Below, in pieces: positions 45,443 to 58,186 of a DNA stretch of 64,000 nt (the first letter of the stretch is position 1; each line of letters begins with the position of its first letter). The notes below the pieces were generated by a model. The model ran no database searches, was not told the origin of the DNA, and saw only the letters and a list, made by a program, of their open reading frames with translations. This DNA comes from Ptychodera flava (Eukaryota; Hemichordata; Enteropneusta; Ptychoderidae). The stretch lies in NCBI RefSeq assembly GCF_041260155.1, contig NC_091932.1, positions 42,482,125 to 42,546,124 on the forward strand, read 5' to 3'. Made by a program: the position numbers and the translations under genes.

Positions 45443-46437
45443 TAAGTAACTTAGTGCTAATGACATACTTTATTATTGATTAATTTTGCCATATGTATCA
45501 AGTCATCTTTTGACTACATGTACATTAAATTTGCAATTGATCCCTTGAAGAAAGGCTTAGATATCTTTGAACATTTGGCAATACTTATTTTTTGTAAATT
45601 GTAGCCATATACATGTAAACTTAGAGTTCTTCTGTAAGTTTATTGCTGAAAACAATATCAATGCAATAGCAGCATAAGGCTCATAATTAAATTTTAAAGA
45701 AATCTGATATATCCTGAGAAATCATTGTTTTTCTTTGACACAGTTTTCATGGTATGGTAAACCTACCTTGTTGTTGCTCCAGTGTTGATTGTTCGGAGTA
45801 CTATACACATATTAAGCATTCTTCATGCCAGGCTTGCCAAGTTGATTTTTTCTATCCTGATACAAAAATTGTTCAAAGTGACAAGATCATTAGTGTGCAA
45901 TTTGGCAAATATTTGAGACCTACTTCAACCGTGATTTTGAGCTTTACCAATCAGCTTTTCTACAACACATCAGACAATGAAAACACAGATCATGATTTGT
46001 AACTTTGAAGAATTCATTTTACAATTATTCATTGGTCATGCAGAAGAGCTCCCCACTTTTATAATTATTCATTGGTCAGACAAGTGGAATGTGAAGTGCA
46101 TGTAGCTGATGATCAGACTGTAAAACTTTTTCCAAGTTTGCTTTAAGATCTCCATTCACAGAGACATTACTTGTTAGCACGAGCTTCATGTTTTCATTCT
46201 TATTCTTTTAAATTGCATCTGTGCTACATGTATTCAATTAGATGGACCAGGATAAAGTCTTTCCTTGGATACAGGTATTCAATTCAAAAGTTATCCAGTC
46301 AGCAATGTGTTGAATAAATAAATTTTAGTAATATTGCTGAAATATTTGGATGTTAAAGTTTCTTCATCAGTTGAACAAGAAAGATTTTGGTCATCACTGG
46401 AATTAATATATTAAGTTCCATCATAAAATTATAATAA
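45443..46437. other. Mostly non-coding; weak candidate exon inside
   Basis: Nothing certain. A candidate plus-strand exon lies at 45776-46002 (separate entry). A short duplicated phrase 'ttataattattcattggtca' occurs near 46020 and 46057. Confidence 0.4.
45776..46002 (+). CDS. Possible terminal exon, unknown protein
   Basis: After an acceptor-like ttgttgttgctccAG, a frame of about 75 residues runs VDCSEYYTHIKHSSCQACQV and onward to a stop at about 46002. The Cys spacing and mixed composition look more protein-like than the surroundings, but two frames are open here and no partner exon was found. Could be chance. Confidence 0.2.
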
Positions 46438-46585
46438 GCAATAAAGCACACCCAGTGACGGTATACCACGAAATTTTGACGACTACACAAATATATATGC
46501 ACGAGCGATAGCGAGTGCATATACTGGTATGAAGTGAACTGGTCAAAACGGAGTGGTATACTGTTGCTAGGTATGATTTATTGCT
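46438..46585. repeat. Imperfect palindrome P8 (~148 bp) with GAGCGATAGCGAG centre
   Basis: Ends gcaataaa / tttattgc, then ggtataccacgaaattttgac / gtcaaaacggagtggtatac, then atatatgcacgag / gagtgcatata. Centre at 46501-46516 (acgagcgatagcgagt). Arms carry more mismatches than the other palindromes. Confidence 0.75.
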
Positions 46586-49229
46586 ATTATATCATAACAG
46601 TATATTGAAATTCTGGCGTGAAACGTCAAATACGTATATTTGCTCAAACTGAGAGCTCACGCCTATGCCAGCCATGGTATATTGCCATTATATCACCATT
46701 CTTTTCGCTTCTCGACCAATCAGATGTATTTGCACCATCAATATACTGGTATGATGTAATAGACAATAAATTGAATAATTTGAGTAATGTTGCTGTTTTA
46801 ATGAAAATTTGTGTGTACATAGAACAGATTTGTGCTTACAATTATGGCATGGGGAACTTTACTAATTCTCCAGTATGGTACAATATTTTGTAACAATAAC
46901 TATCACAACAGTTGTACACATTGTTAGTTCTATTCATATGTAGCCTGCCCTTGCATTGCCGAGTATTAACAGTGACAGGAGTACAATTCTTAACACAGAA
47001 GAGTCAAAGCTATTGTTTCAAGGCAATCTACCATAGGTAGATGTTTAGTATAGTGATCAACACCTACCTAGATTGCAGTGAGACAATTATTGAGACTATT
47101 ATTATGATTTCAAATGTATTGGTATTTAGTACGGCTGGAAAAAAAATTGTTGCCCATCCAATTATTACACAAGTGACATACATGTAGGAGGATGATATTA
47201 TAAATTCTAAAAACAGTCGAGAAAATGATACTATAGATACATGTACACAGCTTTTGATTATGTTATTTGCATCAGACACTTACAGGTTAGGGATTTTTTG
47301 CAGAGATTTCAAAGTGTGATGTTCTTAATGTTCTCAATTGAAGAAAGGAAATGGAAATGATAAACATGTACCATTTTCAAAATTGTCATAAAAATTCCTG
47401 GAGTTAAGATTCAATTGTACTGTGCAATAGAATGGATTACAATGTTTTATTATTAAATTTAAGGTCTGTTGTCCTTTAAATTTTGGAAAGAACATTTAAA
47501 TTCCTCTAAAACATTATGAAACTACCTTGATTCATGCAGAAACATAAATGGTCTATCCCAAAGCTAGTAGTATTCAAGTACACAAAAGCAGACTTTTCTC
47601 CAAATGCAGTTGTATTCTAAAGTTCCCATTGTACAAGTTTACCTCTCATTTAATAGCAAGTTTATGAAACATTCACAAATTATATATCTTGTTTCACTAA
47701 AATAATAGATGCCCCATTTTAGCCATTACATTTTAGAAACACATTAATCTCTTTTATAAAAATGCAAAAATAAAGTATTTCACCCACATGCATTTTTATA
47801 CCAGGGGGGAGGGTATATTTATAGCCCTAATGTGTAGATAGATTTGCTGCTAAAAAGTGGTTTTAGTCATATCACATGCAATTTAATTGATATACTGAAC
47901 ACTTTCAACCCTGTCGCAGGTATGGCATATCCTGGTTAGTTTCATTGAAATATAGTCACACATACATATGATATCTTGATTAGTCACAGTTTGTTAATAC
48001 TGACTACATCCTCTAGTGATCAGAGTATGTGTATTAAAAAGCTGTTAGGAAAAGACAAAGTTACCACTTACATCAATGTGATGTGATAGTGTTTTCCTGA
48101 GCAAATTATGCTATTTGGGTGTTTCTCTGTTCGTGTGGCAAACACAGTATTTGTCAGTATCACCAAATTGCTAGCATACTATCGTAACTATAGAATGGAA
48201 TGGACTTCAGTCAGCTTGATGTCAAAAATAGAGGTGTTTGTCTGGAATTTATTACAATGGGACATTTGCCAAGTACCACAGCTATTGAATGTTGTGGACT
48301 TTGATTATACTAATGGACATCAATTAGATCTCGCACTGACTGTGATGTGATTGGGAACAAATTTAAAAAAAATAATTACCGGTAATGAAGTTTTTGTATT
48401 GTACTCTGGATTGGTATCAGGCTTTCTCACAATTCATGACAAATTCTACATGACATTTTGTTGATATGCCACAATGCAAACACTAATGTTGATGCCCCAG
48501 GGCCTGGCCCTGGCATGTAGAGTGATAAGATATTTTCAATTCTGTTGCTGCCAAATTGAGGCCAATTGCGAAATTAGAAGCTCATAAATTGTACCAATTC
48601 AATGACTTCAAACACAGCAACAATCTTTTCACACATTATAACACGGATTGATCCTACACAAATTACAATTGGCAAAGTTGTGATTTACATGGTGAAAGCA
48701 CGAGCTTGTTATACTCTGCAGAAAAGGTGTAGTTAAACAATCTATGATTTTAAAAATTCCACACATCACATTTCACACACTTTTAGATCTAAATAAAATG
48801 TAGGCTACTTACTCTAGGTGGAATATTTATCCAAGAAATGTAAGATTTGCAAGATTTCTGAAGACAATCTGTGGTACTATACACACACACATTTACCAAG
48901 TTTCCAGAGAATGTACAGTGCACTTCAGTCTCCAAGTTCCGTCTTTGATTGGGTCAAAGGTGTTATTTATCACATGATCCATTCATGATCATACTTGTCT
49001 GAACCTTATGATGTCAAAGATTTTACTGCTCAGAGTGTGCAAGGATGATAACATTTACTTGTATTATGAAGTGAAGAATAATGATAGTTTGTATATACTG
49101 AATCTCAGATATGTTTTTGCAGCCATTTTTTTATGAAGCATCCAAAGGGTCTTCCAATTGATGCTGCATTGCTACTTGAAAAGACTATTCTATAAGCATA
49201 TTGACAGTTATTTTCTCTCTTCATTTAAG
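46586..49229. other. Non-coding stretch
   Basis: Several short open frames (for example around 46618-46893 and 48108-48350) have no recognisable motif or paired splice sites. AT-rich, no repeat family identified. Confidence 0.45.
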
Positions 49230-49416
49230 ATTTACTTCCAATCATTGAGTCAGCCCTACCAGTACACGTACAGAAATTCCATCAAAGAGTAAATGACTTC
49301 ATGGCAGAGTGCATAATCCCTCGTAAGAAAGAAAGAATTAGTGTTTCATCAGATGTCAGGAATCATATGGACACCAAATCAAATAAGTGGAGTCAAAGGT
49401 GTGTTCACAGGTTTAG
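49230..49416 (+). CDS. Candidate internal exon, unknown protein
   Basis: A good acceptor (ttctctcttcatttaAG) and donor (TTTAG|GTAAAT) bound 187 bp with one fully open frame of about 61 codons, charged and protein-like (LPVHVQKFHQRVNDFMAECI, then PRKKERISVSS). Entry leaves two bases before the first full codon and the exit is phase 2. The next candidate exon at 51861 is compatible with that phase. No family recognised. Confidence 0.35.
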
Positions 49417-49929
49417 GTAAATTTTAAAAAATCAGTTTCAATTGGGAAAAAATGACAGTAACATTTCTGTAATCTTCTGATTGTGCAATCAGATTTGTGA
49501 GAAAAAAAACATTTTTGTTTGAAACCAAAGTTTTGGTATCAGTACAGCAAATATTACTGAACTAATCCTGAAAACTTTATACTCAATACACTTCTATATC
49601 CAATGGATTTAACATCAAAATAACTGGCCATTTATACTACAAAAAATAATGAAATATAAGTAATTTCTCGTCCCAAATCGCACTGATAACTCATGACTTC
49701 AAATAAAGGGCATTTTAAAGCAACATTCACATTCAAAATCAAACAGTGTTATTGTACAACCCAAGTTAATAACCATACAAGGTAGTAGGGCTTGAATACT
49801 GTAAGTTATGCATACAGTATCATGGCCGTTGGTTGTTGGTTTTGTCCACTTTTGGCAAAATATTCAGTTTAGTGGCTGAAAGTTGTCATAAAAGAACACA
49901 GTTCTATTTTATTTTTAATATGGACAAGG

Positions 49930-51600
49930 GTGTATCAAAATTTATAGGTGTCAAGGGGACATAAGTTTGGTCATATCCGTGCCTGCGTCTGTGCATGCCA
50001 TGCGTCCGTCCGTCCATTTACAGACAGATATCTCAGAGATGCCTGGAGCGATTTCACTCAAGCTTGGTACAAGGATTACTTCTCATGTCATACATTTGCA
50101 CGTCGATTTGTTTAGTGATCCAATCCAATATGGCTGTGACATTCATTTTATTAAAAAAGCAGGAACTAATGGTATGTCATCGACAATGACTTTTTGAAAA
50201 AGAGCTCTGTTTCAAGAGCGACTCCACTAAATTTGATGAAACTTTGTAAAGATGTTTGCCACACAGAGCTCTGATAGCACAAAATGAGATGTGTCAGTAT
50301 GTTGTCAATAAATAGCTAATTTGCATATTTGATGAACTGTCATGATTAGTGTGACATGTCTAGAAATTCTGCGTCAAATTTGATGAATTGTGGCACAGAC
50401 ATTGATCTTTCCTCAGTAAAATGCCCTGCATAGATATATAGTAGTATCATGACAGTTAAGAGCTGATTTGCATATTTAATGAATTTTCGCAATTAGGCTG
50501 ATACTGGTATATCCAGAAATGGTTCATCAAATTCCATGAAACTTTGTACAGTTGTTGAGCTCACATTGCTTTAACATTTGAATGAAGACAGTTATCAGTG
50601 TCATTGGAATTAATTACTAATTTTCATATTTAATGAACTTTCCTAATTAGTGGCCTATGTCAAGAAATGTAGCATAAAGTTTGATGAAATATTGTACAGC
50701 TGTTGACCTTTCAGTATAATTGTAATACAGTGCAAAGACATTAAGCAGTATCTTGTCAGTTGATTACTAATGTGCGTATTTGATGAACTTTCATGATTAG
50801 TGTGATTTGTCTTGAAATGCTGCATCAAATTTGATGAAACATGGTACAGATGTTGATCTTTCAGTATTGTAATATCATGCGAAGACATTAAGCAGTATCA
50901 TGTCAATTGATTGCTAATTTGCATATTTCATGAACTTTCATAATTAGTGTGATTTGTCTCGAAATGCTGCATCAAATTTGATGAAATGTGGTACAGATGT
51001 TGATCATTAAATAGTGTTATGGCATGCAAAGATATGTAGTAGTATCATGTCAATTATCTGCTATTTTGCATATTTAATGAGTTTTTGTAATTAGGCTGAT
51101 ATGTCAAGATATGGGTCATCAAATTTCATGAAACTTAGTACAGATGTTGAGCTCACATTGCTTTAACATTGAATGAAGACATAGCAGTTTCATAAGTTAT
51201 TTTAATTTACATATTTAATGAACTTTCCTTATGGTTCGACTCCGGAATAAAAAGGACGCGATGCGTTCTACAGACTCAGTACGCCCAAATAATCACGTGA
51301 TGCCAGTACAAACAAGCCCACATGTGTACTAGCGCGCATGGAAATACACGTATGTCTATGCGCGTTTGCGCACATGGCTTTGTTTGTACCGTGGTCGATT
51401 CGAATTCCGGGTTTGGCCTATTAGAGTGATATGTCCAGAAATGCTTTTTCAAATTTGATGAAACTTGGTACAGCTGTTGATCTCACAGTGCTGTAATACA
51501 ATTCATTGACACTTAGCAGTATCGCTTATGAAATGTGGTACAGGTGATAATCTGTCAGTGCTAGAATGCACTAATTCTTTGCAACATCCTGTCGATTGAT
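49930..51600. mobile_element. Tandem-repeat (INE-like) element, ~150-bp units
   Basis: Starts near a (CGTC)n tract (gcgtccgtccgtcc at about 50003) and continues with at least seven units of about 150 bp sharing 'ttgcatatttgatgaacttt', 'aattagtgtgatttgtc' and 'aaatttgatgaaac'. The microsatellite is at the opposite side to that of 29400-30955, so this copy runs the other way. Non-coding. Confidence 0.7.
51232..51420. mobile_element. Hairpin element inserted in a tandem-repeat unit
   Basis: A ~190-bp CpG-rich segment interrupts a unit between 'gaactttcctta' and 'ttagagtgatatgtcc', which are contiguous in sister units. It has inverted ends (ttcgactccggaat / attcgaattccgg) and an inner hairpin (gtacaaacaagcccacatgt / acatggctttgtttgtac). 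Its base composition is clearly different from the AT-rich array around it. Confidence 0.65.
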
Positions 51601-51860
51601 TACTACTTTTGTCATCAGGGTCATTGGTTTTACATTTTCACCACCATGAACTCATTCTTAATCAAAGACCGGCTTGATGAACAGTGGACTCAATCCTCTC
51701 CTCGGAGTTGTAATCAAAGTACCCCTTAACAAGTGGGGACTGTGACATAAACGATGACTTGTTTAATGGAAAGTTAAATTTTACCCAATCTGCAATATTG
51801 TGAGACAACGTAAACAAGAAACTTGTAAATAAGCTTAAGGTTCATTTTATTTACTTGCAG

Positions 51861-52317
51861 CTCCCTGAATGAGACTGAAAGATACAGCTGTTCACAGTCG
51901 GTCGTGCATCCCAACAGCAGTGTGTGGCAAAGTTCGAGGTTGCAGAGCGCCTGCACAAGCCTGAATCTTTGGGTCTACTCATTAGAGTAACGCCAACTAA
52001 TGAGGACGATTTCTCATCTCACTATGCATTTTGTCAGAGCAGGACTGGCAATGATCTGGCAAATATTTGGCAATTTCAGCTGGCACTAAACAAGCATCAA
52101 TTTGATCAATTGGAAAGAACGTGGTAAGAAGAACATGCCAAATATAGTTTTTAAATGTGTACAGTATATTGTAAGAGTAGAGAAATTAACTTATTCTTTA
52201 GAGAATAACTTTGGATTCGCTGACTCATCGGACTGGCCAGTTGCTGTAGTTTCGGGGAAGTGGACTGGGAAAGCTAGAACTATCTTTTCAGAGAGTGTGT
52301 TACAGAAAAAACTTTGA
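51861..52317 (+). CDS. Candidate exon(s), unresolved plus-strand gene
   Basis: A strong acceptor (tttatttacttgcAG) at 51859-51860 is followed by a frame that agrees with the phase-2 exit of 49230-49416 and stays open for about 43 codons. A second frame (about 51880-52127, AKFEVAERLHKPESLGLLIR, then VTPTNEDDFSSHYAFC) reads better as protein and ends near a donor (ACGTG|GTAAGA at 52124). A third piece at about 52213-52317 (FADSSDWPVAVVSGKW) follows an acceptor-like ttattctttAG. The phases do not all agree, so this is either a decayed gene, alternative exons, or partly chance. Confidence 0.25.
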
Positions 52318-54740
52318 TGGTATTGTTTAACTTCAGAAGGTCAACAATCATGACCTCAAATGACATGGTTCTCAAAGAATAAACCAATTCAACGAATCCC
52401 CTTTCAGGTGCCATGAGATATATTGTTTTACTTTTGTTTGTTTGCGTCTACAATTAGTTTACTTCATCGTTTTGATGTCTCTGGGGAACTTATTTTATTG
52501 TAGTATGTGAACCAGAGTCAAACTACCGGTACATCACTATATTTGCTTCTAACTGAAGAAGATTCAGTTTGTGTCTCAACTTAAAGAACATAAATACACT
52601 GTGATGAAGGACAATGTATAGTTAGTCCTCATTTCAACAGGACAACACCATAGGTGTTATACCGGCTTCTTTTCATTGAAGTCTAATAGATAAAAAACAA
52701 ATAATATGGATATAAAGATCTCATAAAAGACAGAAGGACCAGACAAGAAAATTAGCAGACAAGTGAACAAAATACAGAATGTTCAAGCAGATGTCTTTTA
52801 AATGGTCACAATGACTCAGAATCGCTGATGGTTTTAGGAAGATAATTGTTTCATTCATCTACACCTGCAACAGATTAAGTGTTTTGATAAAATTGTTGTA
52901 CCAAGATGCTGTTTGTAGGAAGTGCTGTGATGTAGAGGGATTTGTAGGAATGGAACATTAAAGTGTTGTACATGCTGTGTGAACTTTTCAGAGGTACTGT
53001 TTGAAGGAAGTGCTGTGATCTAGAGGCAGTTGTAGGAATGGAACATTACTCAAACAATCAAGGGTTAAGTCATGAGTTGCTTTGCAAACATGGGTCAGAC
53101 GATTGAGAGTGTGCCAAATTAATCTGCACCCAGTGAAGGTTGTCACCAAAGCTAATATCTAATCAAGACGTTGTTTTCTTGATTAATGTTCTATAAATAC
53201 ATATGAACTATTAACGATAATAACAGCTGTAGCTTTTGAATCACTGTTCATTATTTTTCTTCTACATCCCCATCAACCAAGTTGAATGTCTAGTGATAAT
53301 CTCACAGACAGAGTGTATTGTTAAGACAAATTCTAGTCCAGACTGGAAGTACTTTTTCATATGTTTGTTGGATTGGAACCGTTGTATTTTATGAAAAGAA
53401 TAAAATTGTGGAAAACACATCAATGGTGTTTTAAGAATCTCTTTGCAGCCACACTGTCATAGTTTCATTCTCGTCTTTGTATTGTCATTATGAAGAGAAG
53501 ACGCTGTATTTACTTTGATCACTGTTGTGTCCCTCATTCTCTTATTCTTTCAACACAGGGTCCACAATATATCTTACACAAAAATGTCATGACACTGTGA
53601 AATTGGTTGACCACATGAACAGTTCTCCTCCATTTTTTTCTAAAGTATAATTATCAGGGAGCTGAAACATAAGTTTGATATTCAAGGGATAGTAGCTGTA
53701 TCAGTCGACAAATTTTCATGATTTTTTTCACGGTATATTATTGACAGAAATGCCCAGACTACAGTTTGTGAACGTGACAGATATAAAGTGTTGAGTAATA
53801 TTGACAATACATGAATTTTTTGGGACTAAAAGTTCACGTTTGCCTAATATGCAACTTAACACTAAGCATTGCGACATGCCTCTAACCCTTTCACCATAAT
53901 GGCATTGTGGAGGTCCTCTACAGAGGAAAACGGGGTGAAAAGGTGATAATACTGAACAAAAATAGCAAAGAAATTGTATTGTGATATATTAAACCTACTC
54001 TCACCTAAAGGAGAATTTTCAGGCGGTGCTAGTATATCTCTGTCTTTCCATGAAAATCTAGGTATAAAACACCGAAAACTTTAACTGGATTATGCAAAGT
54101 GTGGCTGGTATGATGCTTTGCAGAACATACTTTTAATTTGCAAACCTCAAGATATCTCCGATATATCTCTCTGATTTATTAAAGTTACGTGCCAAAAGCG
54201 CCGATAACTGTAAGTGAATGATGCAATATGTGGCTGATATAATGCATTTTATGCAATTATGAGCCGGCTTCTTGATCCAAAAACACACTGAACCCTCCCT
54301 CTTAATGTGAACAGTTGAAAAACATGCTGACCTCCATCACCAAAGAAAAACAGGGTGGCCCCATGGGTTCACACACCAATCACAACCCCCCCCCCCACCC
54401 CCTGCCATGATTAAAGAACCTGACTGGTCCCTTACGCAGGTTTTTGCTTGGCGCTCTAACCCTAGTCTGAATATCAATTACAGCGAACAATCTATCAAAA
54501 GATGCTCCATATTGTCACAGACTATCATAACAGTAATATGGAAATTGCTATTGCCACAGTAGAATCCATTTCACTCTGAAGCAGAAAGCCTGTTCAATGA
54601 TTATTGTATTTCATATTTATATTATTGGTACTTTCCATGAACATATCACGTCCTAAATGCAAAACAAGCAACCTAACGGCCAATATAGCTCTGCTGTGTT
54701 TATGTAGACAATAACTAGTTTTGACACATGTGTTGATGAA
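52318..54740. other. Non-coding stretch
   Basis: No gene recognised. A ~90-bp tandem duplication (aggaagtgctgtgat...gtaggaatggaacatta) lies at about 52917-53050. A fragment of the TTAACCCTTTCAC repeat is near 53881-53949, and a poly-C tract at 54388-54404. Confidence 0.5.
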
Positions 54741-54749
54741 GAAGGTGGA

Positions 54750-55830
54750 AATCTTTGATAGCTCATTTCAGTGGCGAGGAAAAAGTGGCAAAAATAGCTG
54801 CAAAAATACACATACAATTGAAGATTTCATCATAATTTGAATATATCACATTGGATCATCCCCTAAGAACATGTCAACCAAAGCCAGCTGACGAGTAGCT
54901 TTTTTGAGAATCAAATTTTTTGACCAAACAAAAATGGCAAAAATTGCAGATTTCATCATAATTTCAATAGATCATATTAAAATAATCCCTTGGAACCTGT
55001 ATACCAAATATCAAAGCTATTAGACATGCAGTTTTTGAGAAACAAATTGTTTGACCATAAAATGGCAAAAATTGCCCCAAAAATACAAAATAGCAGATTT
55101 CATCTGTAGAAACCTGTATACCAAATTTCAAAGCTATCAGACCAGTACTTTTTGAGATACACATTTTTGGACCAAAATGGCAAAAATTGCCCCAAAAATA
55201 CAAAATGGTAGATTTCATCATAATTTGAAAATATCACATTTTGCTCAATCCTATAAACCTGTATATTAAATATCAAAGCTGTCAGACAAGTGGTTTTAAT
55301 GAAACAAATTTTTTGACCAAAAATGACAAAAATTGATAAAAATACATATTTGCATATTTCTTCACAATTTGAACAAATCTGAAATAGATCATCCCTAGGG
55401 ACCTACGTACCAAATATCAAAGCTATCTGACCTCTAGTTTGAAGAAGATTTTTAAAGATTTTTTGATCAAAAACGACAAAAATTGCCGTAAAAATACAAA
55501 TATGCAAATTTCACCCAATTTGAATAAATCTAGCTGAAGTCCCCTATGTAAACTGCTTGTCAAATTTCAAAGCAATTGGACACGCGGCTTCAGAGAAGAT
55601 TTTTTTACCAAAAACATTGAAAAATGCCCAAAAATACAATATGCAAATTTCACCAAGATTTGAACAAACTTAAGTGAGGTCAACCCAAGTGTACTGCATA
55701 TGAAAGGGATCGGACTTGCGGTTTCAGAGGAGAAGGCAATTGTTGACGGATGACGGATGGACGACGACGGAAAATCAGCCTACTGGTATTTGATAAGCTC
55801 CGTGTCACTGACAGCAGAACTAAAAAAACA
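54750..55830. mobile_element. Tandem-repeat (INE-like) element, ~110-120-bp units
   Basis: About seven degenerate units share 'aaaatggcaaaaattgcc', 'ctgtataccaaatatcaaag' and 'gcagatttcat'. The array ends in gacggatgacggatggacga and the terminus at about 55790-55830 (ataagctccgtgtcactgac then agcagaactaaaaaa), which matches 26108-26140 in inverse sense. Non-coding. Confidence 0.7.
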
Positions 55831-57780
55831 ATGGGGTTGGGTGGGGCTGGGTTGGTACTGAAAATATTTTTGTACAAGGGTGTTCCACCCAAGTTGAAAT
55901 ACCTTCAAAATTATACTCCGAATAAATGAGTCTTTATTAGAAATGTCGAGTAAAAAAGACAAATAGTGAAGCAGATCAACCACAATTAGTTGGGCAACCA
56001 ACACTCAAAAAAGGTTGATGACGCAATGTTATCAAGGGTCATTAAACTTAAAACTTTGGAAGAGTTGAATGGCGTTATGCATATCACCATGGGAACGAAA
56101 GAGCTACCCAAAATTACAATCAAATAAAAATGGTGCCATATAAGAGAGTCTAATGTTGACTATACTTAGATCTAAATAGGCTGAAAAAGTTGCATGCGTG
56201 ACATGCTGATTATTTGCTTAGTTATATACAAACGTAACAAAATTCCAGTGTCTTTATCAAGTATCCAGCTGACGCTAAACCTAGACCAGGTTCGTTGGCC
56301 AAACACACAAACAAAAGGTAACAAAAGAAATGAGTGTCATAGCATTGTGATAAAATTGTATGATGGCATTTATTAACCACAACTAATAATTCTACTACAA
56401 TATAAAGAAACCAAAAGTAAAAAGGTTTTACAATATTAATACTGGAAGAGAAAACCTAAGACATGCCTTCAAAGTCATTCATTTGCTTAGCTCAAGTAAC
56501 GGATTTTTGTGATTTACAATTCATGCTAAAGTTCACTTTATAATCCAAGGGCTGTTACCTAAGGATGCTCTGTCTAAAGTTCAAGTTCGCCCTGTTGCTG
56601 TGGCAATGACAGTCTATCTGACAGAAAGCTAGTTCACAGCAAACTTTTTAGACAGTCCTCTCATGGGATATTGTATTCCACCCCTGACAACAGTCATCAG
56701 TGCGATGGAAAGATGATAAACAAACTTCCAGACAGGCCTCTGTAGAAGATCTCGCAAAAATGGGATTAAATGTCATTCATTAACTTGATGGAAGTTCACA
56801 AATTTTCTTTCAACAGCACTGTATTAAAGCATGGGTGTAAAACTGATTCATAATTAAACATATTAATGTAAAAGGTCAATAAGCACTTGTGTAAGCATTT
56901 CCTTCTGCTAATACTTCATATCAGGATAAGACTAAGTCACCATGATGGCAAATACGTCTAGCAAACAATCTTAATGAAAACTAAAACAAAATCAAAAAAT
57001 GTTTCGTTGAGAATCAGAAAGAAAAATACAACTCTAAAGTTCAACTTTCCTACATTTATAAACTGTGGAGTAGTAACTTAGAAACTCCTTACAGCTATAG
57101 GGAAAACACATGGTCCTTCAACGTTAAAACTTGAGGGTGTGTCTAAAATTCTGAGACTTTACAAATTCATTACTCTCAATACCAAAGTACTTCAAATACA
57201 TAAACCTGTAAGCACAGTCATGTAACAGACCAACCACGTTGTCATGGAATTTTTCTTGGCTGCAAAACTGATTATTATTCCCAATACTACCAATAGTATG
57301 TCCACACCAATGCACCCTCTTCAAGCAGTGAAATCAGTAGAACATTGCAATGCATTGTGGGTGAAGACGCTATCAATGAAATTCCATATGTGTGTCATCA
57401 CATGCAACAAAGCTCACCAGACCTATCACAGACTGTTACTCGTAACCAGGGTTCAGAGGGTTACTCAAATTTTAAAGAAATTTATGTGTTTTTAACCTCC
57501 ATATCGTGCACTGATTTGGACTCAACCTCTGCTACTGCTCGAAATCGAACTAAGGTCAAGGCAATGAGCAGACCTCCAGGATGTGTTGGTTACACACAGC
57601 TGTAGTTATGATGAAAGTTTTCAAGCACAACATTCTATAAACTCATTTATATATTTAATAAATTTCTGTATCCGGCCATATTCCTACACTTTGTTCACCG
57701 ATTTCACACAGATCCCTGACAGACATTGATCATTCTTCGATTTAGTTATACTGAAAGTTGAATGAGTGGGACATTATGTT
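55831..57780. other. Mostly non-coding stretch
   Basis: At 57124-57324 a minus-strand frame (HDNVVGLLHDCAYRFMYLKY, then stop at 57124) looks mildly protein-like after an acceptor-like ttttgcAG. It cannot be joined to another exon and overlaps open frames on the other strand, so I do not call a gene. Confidence 0.4.
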
Positions 57781-57843
57781 ATTATTTTATAATAATAATA
57801 ATAATAATAATAATAATTATTAGTAGTAGTAGTAGTATTATTT

Positions 57844-57872
<29 letters not shown>
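57781..57872. repeat. Trinucleotide microsatellites (ATA, TAG, ATG)
   Basis: Consecutive runs of ataata..., tagtag... and gatgatgatg..., about 92 bp in total. Confidence 0.95.
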
Positions 57873-57874
<2 letters not shown>

Positions 57875-58186
57875 GAATTGTAACCCTAATTTACACTGAT
57901 TATACATAACTTTAGTTATACTGAAAGTTTGATGAGCACAGCATTCTAATTATGAGTTCATTTGCATATTAATGATTGTAATACGGCCACACATCAATTT
58001 TGGAGTCAACGATTTCAACTGGACCTCTGACATGTGGACCTCTACAGTCGGTGTACCCAGTAGTTTCCCCTAAACTCAAAAAAATGCTTGTGCAAAAAAT
58101 CTGGATTATCTTTTCTGTGGCATTTCCTCTCCGTATATCCGTCCAAACCACAATTGAAGCAAAAGTTCAAATCTAATCCGGCTGGG
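57873..58186. other. Short spacer beside the gag-like fossil
   Basis: Contains sequence that probably belongs to the same old element as 58187-59320, but no further part can be assigned with confidence. Confidence 0.4.

Noticed and set aside
51233-51243. tRNA gene suggested by a GGTTCGACTCC B-box match
   Set aside because: No A box, no cloverleaf and no CCA-end context; it sits in the stem of a hairpin insert.
57124-57605. Possible exons on either strand
   Set aside because: Frames overlap on both strands, donors are weak (GTTAAA) and no consistent joining was found.
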